Shown here: piece by piece, positions 1 to 8,730 of the stretch
How the letters are laid out: each line of letters starts with the position of its first letter
How positions within the stretch are numbered: position 1 is the stretch's first letter
DNA from: Scenedesmus sp. ARA3
Lineage: Eukaryota > Chlorophyta > Chlorophyceae > Sphaeropleales > Scenedesmaceae
Assembly (NCBI GenBank): GCA_004335835.1
Contig: RWJK01000124.1
Coordinates: forward strand, 1 to 14,204
DNA: 14,204 nt
Reading direction: 5' to 3'
Position numbers and translations under genes: made by a program
The notes under the pieces: model-generated
Database searches by the model: none
The model's input: only the letters and a program-made list of their open reading frames with translations
Told to the model about the DNA's origin: nothing

Positions 1-3000
1 GATTTCCATGGGGCTGAGAATGCGGCCGCCCGACTGGTTGAGCGTGATCTGTGTGAGCTTGAAGTGCGAGGCGTGGGGCTCTGCCAGCTCCATGTTCTGC
101 CTGCGTACGTTGTCGCGGTCCTGCAGCGCCCAACACAGCAGCACACACAAGTTGAGGCAGCAGCGGGCGCATATGCATCAAGCGGCAGTACAGGCAACTT
201 GACCAAGTGCCGGATGTGTGCAGACAGGATGCATGTTATCAAACCAGCCCACGTGCAATTGCACCAGCATCAGCCACACTCGCTGTGCAGCCAAACCACT
301 TCAAACCATTCAGCGCAGCTGCAGCATCTGCCCCTTCTTCTTGGTGAATGCTGGTGCGAGCATGCGCCACAATCGCTGATTCAAAGTAATCAATCAATCA
401 AATCAATCAAAGTAAGTCAAAGTCAAAGTCAAAGTCAAATCAATCAAAGTAATCAATACCAAGGCTTCTCACCTGCAGCATCTGCGCCTTCTTCTTGGTG
501 AACGCGTGCGCGATGGCACTAGCATCGCTGAGCAAGTCAAACCAACCAAATCAATCAATATCAAGGCTATTCACCTGCAGCATCTGCGCCTTCTTCTTGG
601 GTGAATGCTGGCGCGATGGCGTCCACGTGGCGCTGAGCAAGTCAAACGGATCAAGTCAATAATTTATACCAAGGCTATTCACCTGCAGCATCTGCGCCTT
701 CTTCTTGGTGAATGCTGGCGCGATGGCGTCCACGTGGCGCTTGAGCACGCCCTCCGGCACAGGCAGGCTGCGCATGATGAGCTCCTTGGCCTGGCGGCAG
801 CGGCAGCAGCAGCAGCAGCGGCAATAGCTTTCATGTGGCAACTGATCATTGAGCAGCAGCAGCTGCAGACGAGATGGAGCAGCAGCAGCGGGTTGATCCC
901 ACAGGGTATGCAGCATGATAACATGATTTCGACGCCCTTTCGATCGAGCGTGCTTGGGTACCTACATGCCTACATGCCATTCAAACTCTCTGTCAACACC
1001 CGCCCACGTGCTGAAACACGTGCCGCGCTGTGCATGTTGCCTGGTGCTTGCTGAAGTTTGCCAGCAGCAGCAGCAGCAGCAGCCAAGATCTGTGTGCTCA
1101 CCTGGTGCTTGCTGAGGTTGGCCAGGTTGTTGTTTGCTGCTGCAGCATCGCCCGGCTGCCCGTCCGGCCGCTGCTCGCCCGCCGCTGCTGCTGCTGCCGC
1201 CTGCGCCTCGCCTGACTTCATGATCTGGTTGTGGCGCTGCTTGCACCACTCGCTGCGCCGCGTCACGCCCTGCGGCAGCAACAACGCAAAGACACAACAT
1301 TTGTGTGAGTTGCAGGAACTGAGGGTGCAGCTACATACACTGCATGAGAGGGGGTGTGGCGGCATGCTACGCTACTCCAGAAAACAACTCAGGCACATCC
1401 TGCACTGCTTGCCGGGCCTGGAGGAGGCAACTGTACTAGCTGCAGCACCCCTGCACCGCTGCCAACAACCACCCTCAGCCGCCTCACCTGCAGGGCGCTG
1501 CTGCTGCTGCATGTGGCCGTACTCCACCACCAGCGTAGCACACATCTAATGCATGCATGCAACAACCCACAGCCGCACCTGCAGCGCGCTGGTGCTGCTG
1601 CAGGTGTCCGCAATGAAGTGCCAGTTGTAGCCGTATTCCACCACCAGCGCCAGCACACAACGAACACAAATACAGGCATGCAACAACATGCAAGAGCCGC
1701 ACCTGCAGGGCGCTGGTGCTGCTGCAGGTGTCCGCAACAAAGTGCCAGTTGTAGCCGTACTCCACCACCAGCGCCAGCACAACACATGTAATGCAGGCAT
1801 GCAGCAACATGCAGCAGCTAGAGGGCAGACCAGACGAACTTCAACATGAACCTAACCTGCAGGGCGCTGGTGCTGCTGCAGGTGTCTGCGATGAAGTGCC
1901 AGTTGTAGCCGTACTCCACCACCAGCGCCGCCAGCAGCGCATCCTCATCATAGCTCCAGGAGGCTGGCAGCAGCGAGCCAGGTGCATGCGGCAGCCCGCT
2001 GCGGGCGGGGCCCAGCTGCCCGTGCATCCTGCAGCAGCAGCAGCAGCAGGCAGGCAGGCAGCAGCAGCAGCATGAAGCAAAGGAGGCCGGCAGCAGCGAG
2101 CCGGGTGCATGCGGCAGCCCGCTGCGGGCGGCGCCCAGCTGCCCATGCATCCTGCAGCAGCAGCAGAGAGTAAAAATTGCAACAGCACAGTAAGCGCTGC
2201 GAGGATGCATCAATGCGGGCGGGGCCCAGCTGCCCGTGCATCCTGCAGCAGCAGCAGCAGCAGCAGCGTGAAGCAAAGGAGGCCGGCAGCAGCGAGCCGG
2301 GTGCATGCGGCAGCCCGCTGCGCGCGGGGCCCAGCTGCCCGTGCATTCTGCAGCAGCAGCAGAGAGTAAACATTGCAACAGCACATTAAGCGCTGCGAGG
2401 ATGCATCAATGCGGGCGGGGCCCAGCTGCCCGTGCATCCTGCAGCAGCAGCAGCAGCAGCAGCGTGAAGCAAAGGAGGCCGGCAGCAGCGAGCCGGGTGC
2501 ATGCGGCAGCCCGCTGCGCGCGGGGCCCAGCTGCCCGTGCATCCTGCAGCAGGGGTAACAGACAGTAACATCACAACAGCACATGAAGCGGTGCGAGGAT
2601 GCATCAATGCGGGCGGGGCCCAGCTGCAAGCGGGCGTGCAGCCGCAACAGTCACAATGTCTGCGCAGATTCAACTGTAACCGTCACGCAAGCGCTTCCAC
2701 CACATGCGCACCGTGGCTGTCCCGGCTCTCCCGGCTTGGGCGCCATCTGGTTCTTCAGCCGCTTGTTCAGCCGCGGGTCCATGCCCGCATGCACCGCCAG
2801 GCTCATGTCGCTGCTGCTGCGCGGCAGGCCGCCGGCTTGCCCCGGCATGCCTCCCAGGCGCTTGTTGGCGGGCTGCTTGATGGTGATGCCGCCGCCGCCT
2901 GCCACGTAGTCCTCGTCATCGTAGTCCCGGTTCTGCAGGTTGCAAAAGTACCAAATAGATAAGCAAAAGTTACAAGGATTCAGAACAAAGGTGGCATGCA

Positions 3001-6000
3001 TGAGCCTGCCACGTAGTCGTTGTCATTGTAGTCGCAGTTCTGCAGGGATGCAGATGGACCAGCCCACACACCCTTATCAAAAACATGTCCAGTGCTGACT
3101 GGCGGGCAAGGCAGCTGGCGGCACGAACCTGATTGTCTCAGTCGTGGGTCTGGAGCAACCAACCACCACTATCCACAGATTATCCACAAAACAAACAACA
3201 TCAGCACGCATGGTTTTGCATTCTCTGCCAAGCAGTGACAAAGGACAAGCTGCCTACACGACAGCATCTCGCCAGGCACCCCACATGCCCGTCAATCACA
3301 CCGCCCCTAGGCGCAGTAGCAGCACACCCTAACCCCAGCAGGCCACATGCTAGTCGCTTCCAGCCCACCTTGCGTTTGCGCTTGTCCCTGCCTGCCGCAT
3401 ACGCCGCGTGCGCCGCCTGCGCCGCCTTGCTGCCCGCCATGTGCATGCCGGGCGTGGGCGTGCCCAGGCCCTCGTCCCCGAGCTCCTCCTCACCATCCAC
3501 ACGCACCTTGGGGCCCTTGCGCTTGCCGCGCTTCGCCAGCGCTGCAAAGCGACAAGTGCAAAAGCATTGAAGCAGGGGCAGAAGCAGAGTGATGTGACAG
3601 CAGGGGCAGAAGCAGAGTGATGTGACAGCGTGTGCAGGTGCTCTGTAAGGATTGTTACATGTACCTGCACCTTGGGGCCCTTGCGCTTGCCGCGCTTGGC
3701 CAGCGCTGCACAGCAACAACAGAGCAAGGCAGAGCAACAGCAGGGGTAGAGGCAGAGTGATGTGATGCGTGTGCAGGTGTTGTGTAAGGAGTCCTAGATG
3801 TCCGTGCACCTTGGGGCCCTTGCGCTTGCCGCGCTTGGCCAGCGCTGCACAGCAGGAGAAGGCAATGACATATCAACAGGGTAGCAATGTGTGTGCATGC
3901 ATGAGCATGTGGTACAAGTATGCGGTGTACTTGTACCATATGTACAAGTATGGTGCAAGTACACTTGTCGTGTGTGTCGCATGCCTGGCAGCTGCCAGTC
4001 GTGCGCCGGGCCTGTGCCGTAGCACCTTGGGGCCCTTGCACTTGCCGCGCTTGGCCAGCGCTGCAGACATAACAACGGAAAAACATGGCACAGGCACAGA
4101 GATGGGACAGTGCATGCAGGTGTATAGATGAACAACTGCTTGGGGCCCTTGCGCTTGCCGCGCTTGGCCAGCGCTGCAGGGTAAAGAAGTGCGGCAAGAA
4201 CAAGGTGTTGTAACAGTGTGTGACCCATGCAGCAGTTGCTGTGCTTGGCGATGAAGGACTGCTTGAGCCCGTTCCGCTTGCCGCGCTTGGCCAGCGCTGC
4301 AGATGTTAGGAAACAACAGCAGCAGCAGAGAGGCAAGGCAGTGAGACAGTGCGTGCAGGTAAAACACAACTGCTTGGGGCCCTTGCGCTTGCCGAGCTTG
4401 GCCAGCGCTGCAGGGTACAGAAGTGCGGCAAGAACAAGGTGGTGTAAACAGTGTGTGACATGCAGCAGTTGCTGTGCTTGGCGATGGAGGACTGCTTGGG
4501 CCCCTTGCGCTTGCCGCGCTTGGCCAGCGCTGCACAGCAGGAAAGGCAATGACACATCAACAGGGTAACAATGTGGGTGCATGCATGAGCATGTGGTACA
4601 GGTATGGTGTGTGTCGCATGCCTGGCAGCTGCCAGGCGCCGGGCCTGTGCCGTTGCGCCTTGGGGCTCTTGCGCTTGCCGAGCTTGGCCAGTGCTGCAGG
4701 GAAATAAGTGCAAAAGCATATGAGCAACAGTGCTTGCCGCGCTTGGCCAGCGCTGCAGACAGTTGATGATACACGGATGTGTGTGTAAGGGTGAGGTGTG
4801 TACTGTAGGTCACACAGACCTGTCGTGCAAGTCAGCAGGCAGCTGGTCCAGGCTTGGCAGCAGAGTGCAGATACCCATTGTTTGCAAGCTGACAGTGCAG
4901 TGCTGCTGCTGCTGCACCACTGAGCGCACCTGCCGCGTCGTCCTCGGCCGGCTGCGGCTCCGCCTTGCGCAGCTCCGCGGCGCGCTGCTCCGCCTGTAGC
5001 CAGGCCAGCTCCCAGTCCGCCTCGTACTTCTGGCTGTACTGGTAAATGCGCAGCAGGCGCTGCACCTGCGGTTGCCAATAAAAAAACAGGATGAACAGAA
5101 GGCGCACAGAAGAAGCAGGCTCAGCAGGTGCGTGAAAGTACTAGCAGATGCGCAGCAGGCGCTGCACCAGCGGGGTGCAAACAGCGAACAGGACGGACAG
5201 ACAAGGGGCACAGAAGACGCAGGCTCAGCAAGCAGGTGCTGGTAGATACAGCAGGCGCTGCACCTGCGGTTGCCGGAAAGCATGTGTGGAAGGTGCACAC
5301 AAGAAGCAGGCTGGCTCAGCAAGCAGGAGCGTGGGCGTACAGGTAGATGCGCAGCAGACGCTGCACCTGCAGGGGGCCAGTTGCGCATACAACAGCAGCG
5401 GAATTGCTTGCAAATTGCCGCACAGGCACTGGCGGTACCGTAAGCACTTCCTGCTGCTGCTGCTGCTGCAACAATTGCAGTAGCCCGGCTGCTGCGCCGC
5501 GGCTGCTGCTGGATGCTGTGCACGCAGCCGTCCGCTCGCAGACAAGCCAAGACCCCAGGCATCGCCTGCATTGCTCACGTCTGTGGTCTCCATGTGTGCG
5601 ATGACGCACTGGCTGAACTCGCCGTTGTTGGCCCAGAAGTGCAGGAAGTCCACGGACAGCTCCAGGGACGGCTCGTCCAGCGCGAGGATGTCTGCAACAG
5701 CAGCAGCAGCAGCGGCAGCAAGAGCAGAACACACAGCATGAAGACAGAATGTCAGCCAGACCCTGCAAGCACTAGCTTAGGGCCATCATGGGTGCGTAAC
5801 TCGCCCTTGGTGACCCGCACATGCCAACTGCACATTCAGCAGCTTGCATCCTGCACAGCCCTTCCTGCACGCCAATGTATGCAAAGCATGCGTCACAACT
5901 AGTCATAATGCCAGCTGCAGCCAGGTGGATCAGCCCCAGAGTGACTGCTGCGCCTGCGCACCTGCTATTGTCTCTGCCTTTTGCTTCTGCTTCTGCTGCT

Positions 6001-7517
6001 CCTCCTCCTGCTGCTTGGCTGCTGCTTTGCTGGCTTTCTCCTTAGTAGCCGCCTCTGCTGCTGCCGCTGCAGCAGCCAGGCGCCGCCTGCCTTCTGCGGC
6101 TGCTGCCTGCCCTATGTGGTAGGCTGCTCGCCGCCTCCACAGCCGTTCCTGCAAGCAGATGACAAAGGCAAGCATACACACACAGCACAGCAGCCGCAGC
6201 AGCAGCAGCAGAGTCGGGAGCTGTGTCCGTCCAGCTTGTGCTGGGCTGTATCGTTCATAGAAACAGCTGCAGCAAAGCCCAAGAGCCACAACAGAGAGCA
6301 GACAGCATCGCAGAATACACAGAAAAGACAGCCCAACTGCTGCCTGCCTACTGCAGCTACGCGCTGCTTGCAGCTTTACTGCCAGTCAAGCCTGCTTGCT
6401 TCTGCTTGAACACCATGCCTGCATGTGCGGCTGCCACTGCCATGCTCCCATGCTGAACCTGAGCAGACCGAGAGCAGCTGCCGCTACTGTTGTCGCTGCT
6501 TCTTCCATTGCCACTGCGGTCGCTGCTGCTGCCGCCGCCACTGCAGTCGCTGCTGCTGCTGCTGCTGCCACTACCCCTGCCGCCGCTGCTGCTGCTGCTG
6601 CTGCCACCAGCCAGTGCGCCGCACCTGTCCCACGTCCCGTGCCAGCCAGTAGGCCTCCTTGAGCAGGAAGTCCCAGTGCGTCATCGGCCGGTGCGCGTCC
6701 TCAAAGCGCGGCCCGTAGCCCAGCGCGAGCCGCTGGTACTCAGCCTGAGAGCAAAACATGCGGCAGCAAGACAAGGATTGCAGTTGCTACTTGACGAGCA
6801 TGCGCAGAGCTGTAAAAAGCGTGGGGAGTTGTGGTGAGGCAGCCGTGCAGCTTGGGCTGGGAGCAGCGGAGCTGCACTGCTGCAGCTGCAGCGGCTGTGC
6901 TGGTGTGTGCCACAGCATCTGCTGCACTGCAACCGACAGGATGTGAAGCAATAGCATGGTGTTGAGTGAAGCACTTGGGTCAGAATGACGTTGCAGCGGC
7001 AGCTGTGTGCATGCCTTGCTGGTGACGCTGAAACTGCTGTTGCAGATGTCTGCATGAGCTGCATGTAACTTGCTGGTTGCTGTGGCACCAGGCTCATAAC
7101 CTGCCACTGCTGTTGCAGCAAAGGCGTGCCTGCAGCTTGATAACGCGAGCTGCTGCTCACCGTTATGAGCCGGGCCTTTTCTAGCAAGACATCTTCTCTT
7201 CGCCGTTGCTCTATCGAGTCTTCCTGCAGTGCTGCTGCTGGTGAGGTGCCAGCTGCTGCTGCTGCAGCACCACCGGGTGCTGCTGCCATGGCTGCTTGCT
7301 GCGCCACAGCCTGCTGTTGCTGCAGTTGCTGTTGCTGCTGCATCTGCAAAGCTGCTTGCTGCTGCATCTGCTGTGGCTGCATCGCCTGCATCTGCTGTTG
7401 CTGCTGCGGCGGCAGCTGCATCGTCTGCTGCTGCGCCATAGCTTGCTGCTGCTGCATCTGCATCTGTTGATACTGCATCTGTTGCATCTGCAACTGCTGC
7501 TGCTCAGGGCTCATCAT
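1..7517 (-). CDS. EAF1: EAF1-like NuA4 complex subunit with HSA and SANT domains, 11 exons, open at the left edge
   Basis: Minus-strand spliced gene. Exons in transcript order: 7517-7161, 6744-6625, 6148-5962, 5691-5579, 5065-4930, 3541-3369, 2932-2712, 2028-1857, 1269-1102, 790-683, 120-1 (continues outside). Every join has GT...AG ends and matching phase, giving 625 codons without a stop. Residues 1-119 are Gln/Met-rich. About 140-185 is an HSA domain (HWDFLLKEAYWLARD then ERLWRRRAAYH). Basic stretches KRGKRK (about 309-314) and RDKRKRK (356-362) look like NLSs. About 460-511 is SANT/Myb-like, with W460, W479 and W501. The C-terminal blocks (AKELIMRSLPVPEG; SGGRILSPMEI) resemble what follows SANT in plant EAF1 as I recall it. 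HSA plus SANT without a seen ATPase fits EAF1, which in yeast and plants scaffolds NuA4 and binds actin-related proteins through HSA. The start at 7517 is the first ATG after an in-frame TGA; an upstream exon joined near 7545 is possible. The family call is confident; exact ends are inferred without transcripts. Confidence 0.85.
121..682 (-). repeat. Intron 10: three partial copies of the exon 10 end and its donor
   Basis: The last ~57 nt of exon 10 (683-740, encoding RHVDAIAPAFTKKKAQMLQ) and about 50 nt of adjoining intron recur at 563-650, 461-545 and 319-395. Offsets are about 108, 102 and 150 nt. The two copies nearest the exon keep CTGCAG followed by GTGA on the minus strand; the farthest has lost the GT. 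The copy at 573-638 carries a one-base insertion that shifts its frame, so these are intronic relics and not alternative coding ends. Divergence grows with distance from the true exon. Confidence 0.85.
366..456. repeat. AT-richer simple repeat of TCAAAG / CAATCAAA units
   Basis: Irregular short tandem units of TCAAAG and CAATCAAAT lie between two of the exon 10 junction copies in intron 10. Shorter versions recur at 535-560 and 640-660 between the other copies. The simple repeat therefore seems to have been carried as part of the duplicated unit and then expanded. Confidence 0.8.
1039..1066 (-). repeat. Intron 9: degenerate copy of the exon 9 end
   Basis: About 25 nt resembling the last bases of exon 9 (around 1102-1126, encoding LANLSKHQ) lie in the downstream intron beside a CAG/CTG run. 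The copy ends CACCAG but is followed by GC instead of the GT donor, so it should not act as a classical donor. Confidence 0.7.
1102..2028 (-). other. Exons 8 and 9 of the EAF1-like gene: SANT/Myb-like domain
   Basis: Exon 8 (2028-1857, one leading base then 57 codons) ends in SSTSALQ; exon 9 (1269-1102, 56 codons) starts GVTRRSEW. Joined, they give a SANT repeat whose three tryptophans are spaced 18 and 21 residues apart, in the Myb/SANT range. LPHAPGSL before the first tryptophan resembles the segment before SANT in plant EAF1. The rest of exon 9 is an Ala/Gln/Asn-rich linker. SANT domains of this family are associated with histone tail binding. The intron between the exons (1270-1856) holds three partial copies of the exon 8 end. 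Confidence 0.85.
1488..1776 (-). repeat. Intron 8: three copies of the second half of the SANT exon with donors
   Basis: Copies of the last ~74 nt of exon 8 (1857-1930, encoding VVEYGYNWHFIADT and SSTSALQ) sit at 1703-1776, 1579-1652 and, internally deleted, 1488-1535. All three keep CTGCAG followed by GTG on the minus strand, so three extra potential donors exist. Reading through the true donor reaches a stop within 13 codons, so none can extend exon 8. I see no acceptor beside the copies that would make them whole cassette exons. Confidence 0.9.
1993..2640 (-). repeat. Intron 7: array with a ~197-nt unit built on the exon 8 acceptor and 5' start
   Basis: The exon 8 acceptor and its first ~75 nt (encoding MHGQLGPARSGLPHAPGSLLPAS) are copied upstream at 2086-2156, 2203-2247, 2281-2353, 2401-2444, 2479-2549 and, truncated without the acceptor, 2597-2626. 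Long and short forms alternate. The composite repeats with starts at about 2191, 2387 and 2585, a period of 196-198 nt. CAG/CTG runs separate the copies. The copied part stops just before the SANT domain coding sequence. Five copies keep CTGCAG as a potential acceptor. Confidence 0.88.
3004..3045 (-). repeat. Intron 6: single copy of the exon 7 acceptor and start
   Basis: On the minus strand CTGCAG is followed by sequence encoding NCDYNDNDYVAG, matching the start of exon 7 (2932 onward, NRDYDDEDYVAG). The three residue changes and loss of downstream similarity mark it as a decayed copy. It lies about 110 nt upstream of the true acceptor. Confidence 0.85.
3670..4759 (-). repeat. Intron 5: nine copies of the exon 6 acceptor and start
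   Basis: Exon 6 starts at 3541 with bases encoding (A)LAKRGKRKGPK. Nine further copies of this ~40-nt junction lie upstream at about 3670-3710, 3808-3849, 4024-4066, 4138-4179, 4260-4302, 4371-4412, 4493-4534, 4657-4699 and 4730-4759. All keep a (C/T)(A/G)CAG-type acceptor, and most keep the LAKRGKRKGPK reading, with single changes such as R to L. Spacers also repeat: 4187-4266 matches 4418-4497, and 3846-3913 matches 4531-4597, so larger segments were duplicated too. The true acceptor would be the tenth and last in line. This intron is the longest in the gene at 1388 nt. Confidence 0.92.
5145..5372 (-). repeat. Intron 4: three copies of the exon 5 acceptor and start
   Basis: Exon 5 begins at 5065 with VQRLLRIYQY. 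Copies of its first ~30 nt lie upstream at 5145-5171, 5241-5274 and 5341-5372, about 100 nt apart, with a shared GAAGCAGGCTCAGCA spacer. The second and third copies keep an AG followed by GTGCAGCG; the first has a mutated acceptor. Confidence 0.88.
6625..6744 (-). other. Exon 2 of the EAF1-like gene: first half of the HSA domain
   Basis: Forty codons in phase 0 at both ends, acceptor ctctcag and donor GTGCGG. It encodes the diagnostic HSA core: a HWDFLL motif followed by an acidic/aromatic helix with the W of AYWLARD. The domain continues in exon 3 (6148-5962), which opens with ERLWRRR and then becomes a long Ala/Lys/Glu/Gln helix, probably coiled. The HSA helix in EAF1, SWR1 and INO80-type proteins binds actin and actin-related proteins. 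Confidence 0.85.
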
Positions 7518-8730
7518 GCTGGCCACTGCTGCTGTTGCTGCTGCAACAGCGCTGTTGTAGTGGTTGCAGCAGCAGCTGCTGCTGCTGCGTCAAGAGTGAT
7601 ACAACTCGGAAGCCAGCGCCGGCTGCGTGCTATTGATATGGGCTGCAACAGGTTAGAAATAATCAGCAAGGGCTGTTAGGGCTTTGTGATTGTAGCTCAG
7701 ACACTCAGGATCATGCCATCGCTGACCTGTGGCGTTGTTAGCTACTGCTGCTGTGTGCGACACATGCTGTTGTCAGTGCCAAACAGCCACATGCTGGCAG
7801 CTGCATCCCCTCATTGCATTGAAAGTGGCTGTATATGTGGTATGGCGAGTTTCTCCAGCTCAAGGCTTTGTAGGCACCCGGTTGTTGTGCAAGCAGCTGT
7901 GCAAAGTACAAACTGACATGCCTTACCGCGCTGCACGCTGACCCATGTGCCAAACAAACATGTCAGAATCTCAAGTGTAGAACAATAAATACTTTTCGAC
8001 CATCGTGCGGAAAGAACGGACGCCTGCTGCAAGAGACCGTGCTGTGATTTCAATAACCACGCTGCCAAGTGCTCGATTTCACCGCATGATGGTTGATACA
8101 TACTAAACTTGGATCATATATGTAAAGCTTGACACGACCTCATGTGCTAGGCCCACCTGAACTCCCTCGCAAACATCACGCCACCCAGCCTGATCGTCTA
8201 AGCTTCCAGACAGTTCTTCTGAAAGTGATTCGTCATTTCCACTGCATGACTCCAGCCCAGACTTGTTTCGTGCACCATGGAGGGAGGCGTCTACACAAGG
8301 ATCAAGTTCAAATGCTTTATGTCACCGTGCTGCCTCCGGTCCCCATCGCATACCACTGGTTACATTACGAGTGAAACATTCGTTGAGAAAGGTCGCCGTT
8401 GGGGTGAAGGGGCCGTTTGCCCGGGTATTGCGGTTCAGATACTTGAAGTAGACGTACATTTGTCACGCTGTGTTCATCATTCGTTCCTCTCAACGCATTA
8501 TTAGGTGATGCAGCGTCGTGTGAACGCTCAGCATACGCGAACACTGGCTATTCGACACCATCAGTTTCCTTGTCGCTGCTGCTGCAGCTCGACCCCACGC
8601 AATACGCCCGAGGAGCTGTTATACTAGTTTCCTCATACGAATCACCTGATGTATCACTAGCTTGCAGAGGAGTACACTCGCCAGAAACGGAAGCAGCATC
8701 ACCAGCTCAGGCACAGCACGATTTACTGCT
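7518..8730. promoter_or_regulatory. Shared upstream region of the two divergent genes
   Basis: About 1.2 kb separates the two start codons. The part from about 7690 to 8560 is poorer in CAG/CTG and less GC-rich than the rest of the window. It holds an AT-rich patch near 7980-7997 (AATAAATACTTTT on plus). A 75-codon ATG ORF lies at 8277-8504 on plus and a 96-codon one at 8101-7811 on minus. Neither has recognisable domains. The promoters of both genes are expected here by position, but I can name no element with confidence. Confidence 0.45.

Noticed and set aside
1488..1776. SANT half-exon copies as mutually exclusive exons
   Set aside because: No acceptor is visible at their 5' edges and each lacks the first half of the domain.
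605..2680. Many long ORFs rich in Ala, Cys, Gln or Ser on both strands
   Set aside because: They are frame shadows of CAG/CTG runs and of the junction repeats; they cross clear splice sites and lack domains.
3670..4759. CRISPR-like array of spaced repeats
   Set aside because: The repeats are copies of the exon 6 coding start with its acceptor, spacing is irregular, and spacers are themselves repeated in a eukaryotic intron.
3670..4759. Exon 6 copies as microexons encoding a repeated KRGKRKGPK basic motif
   Set aside because: The nearby GT sites checked would end them in a phase that shifts the frame into the next CG-starting copy or exon 6.
3794..4813. 339-codon minus-strand ORF as a repeat protein gene
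   Set aside because: It reads through intron 5 because the copies happen to stay open; it has several copy acceptors inside, and the spacer-encoded parts are not conserved in composition.
319..5372. Introner elements or transposons as the source of intron repeats
   Set aside because: Each repeat family matches only its own neighbouring exon edge, not a common element, and no terminal inverted repeats or target duplications are seen.
1..7517. SWR1, INO80 or p400-type ATPase
   Set aside because: HSA is present, but the exons that follow lead to SANT and EAF1-like blocks with no helicase motifs.
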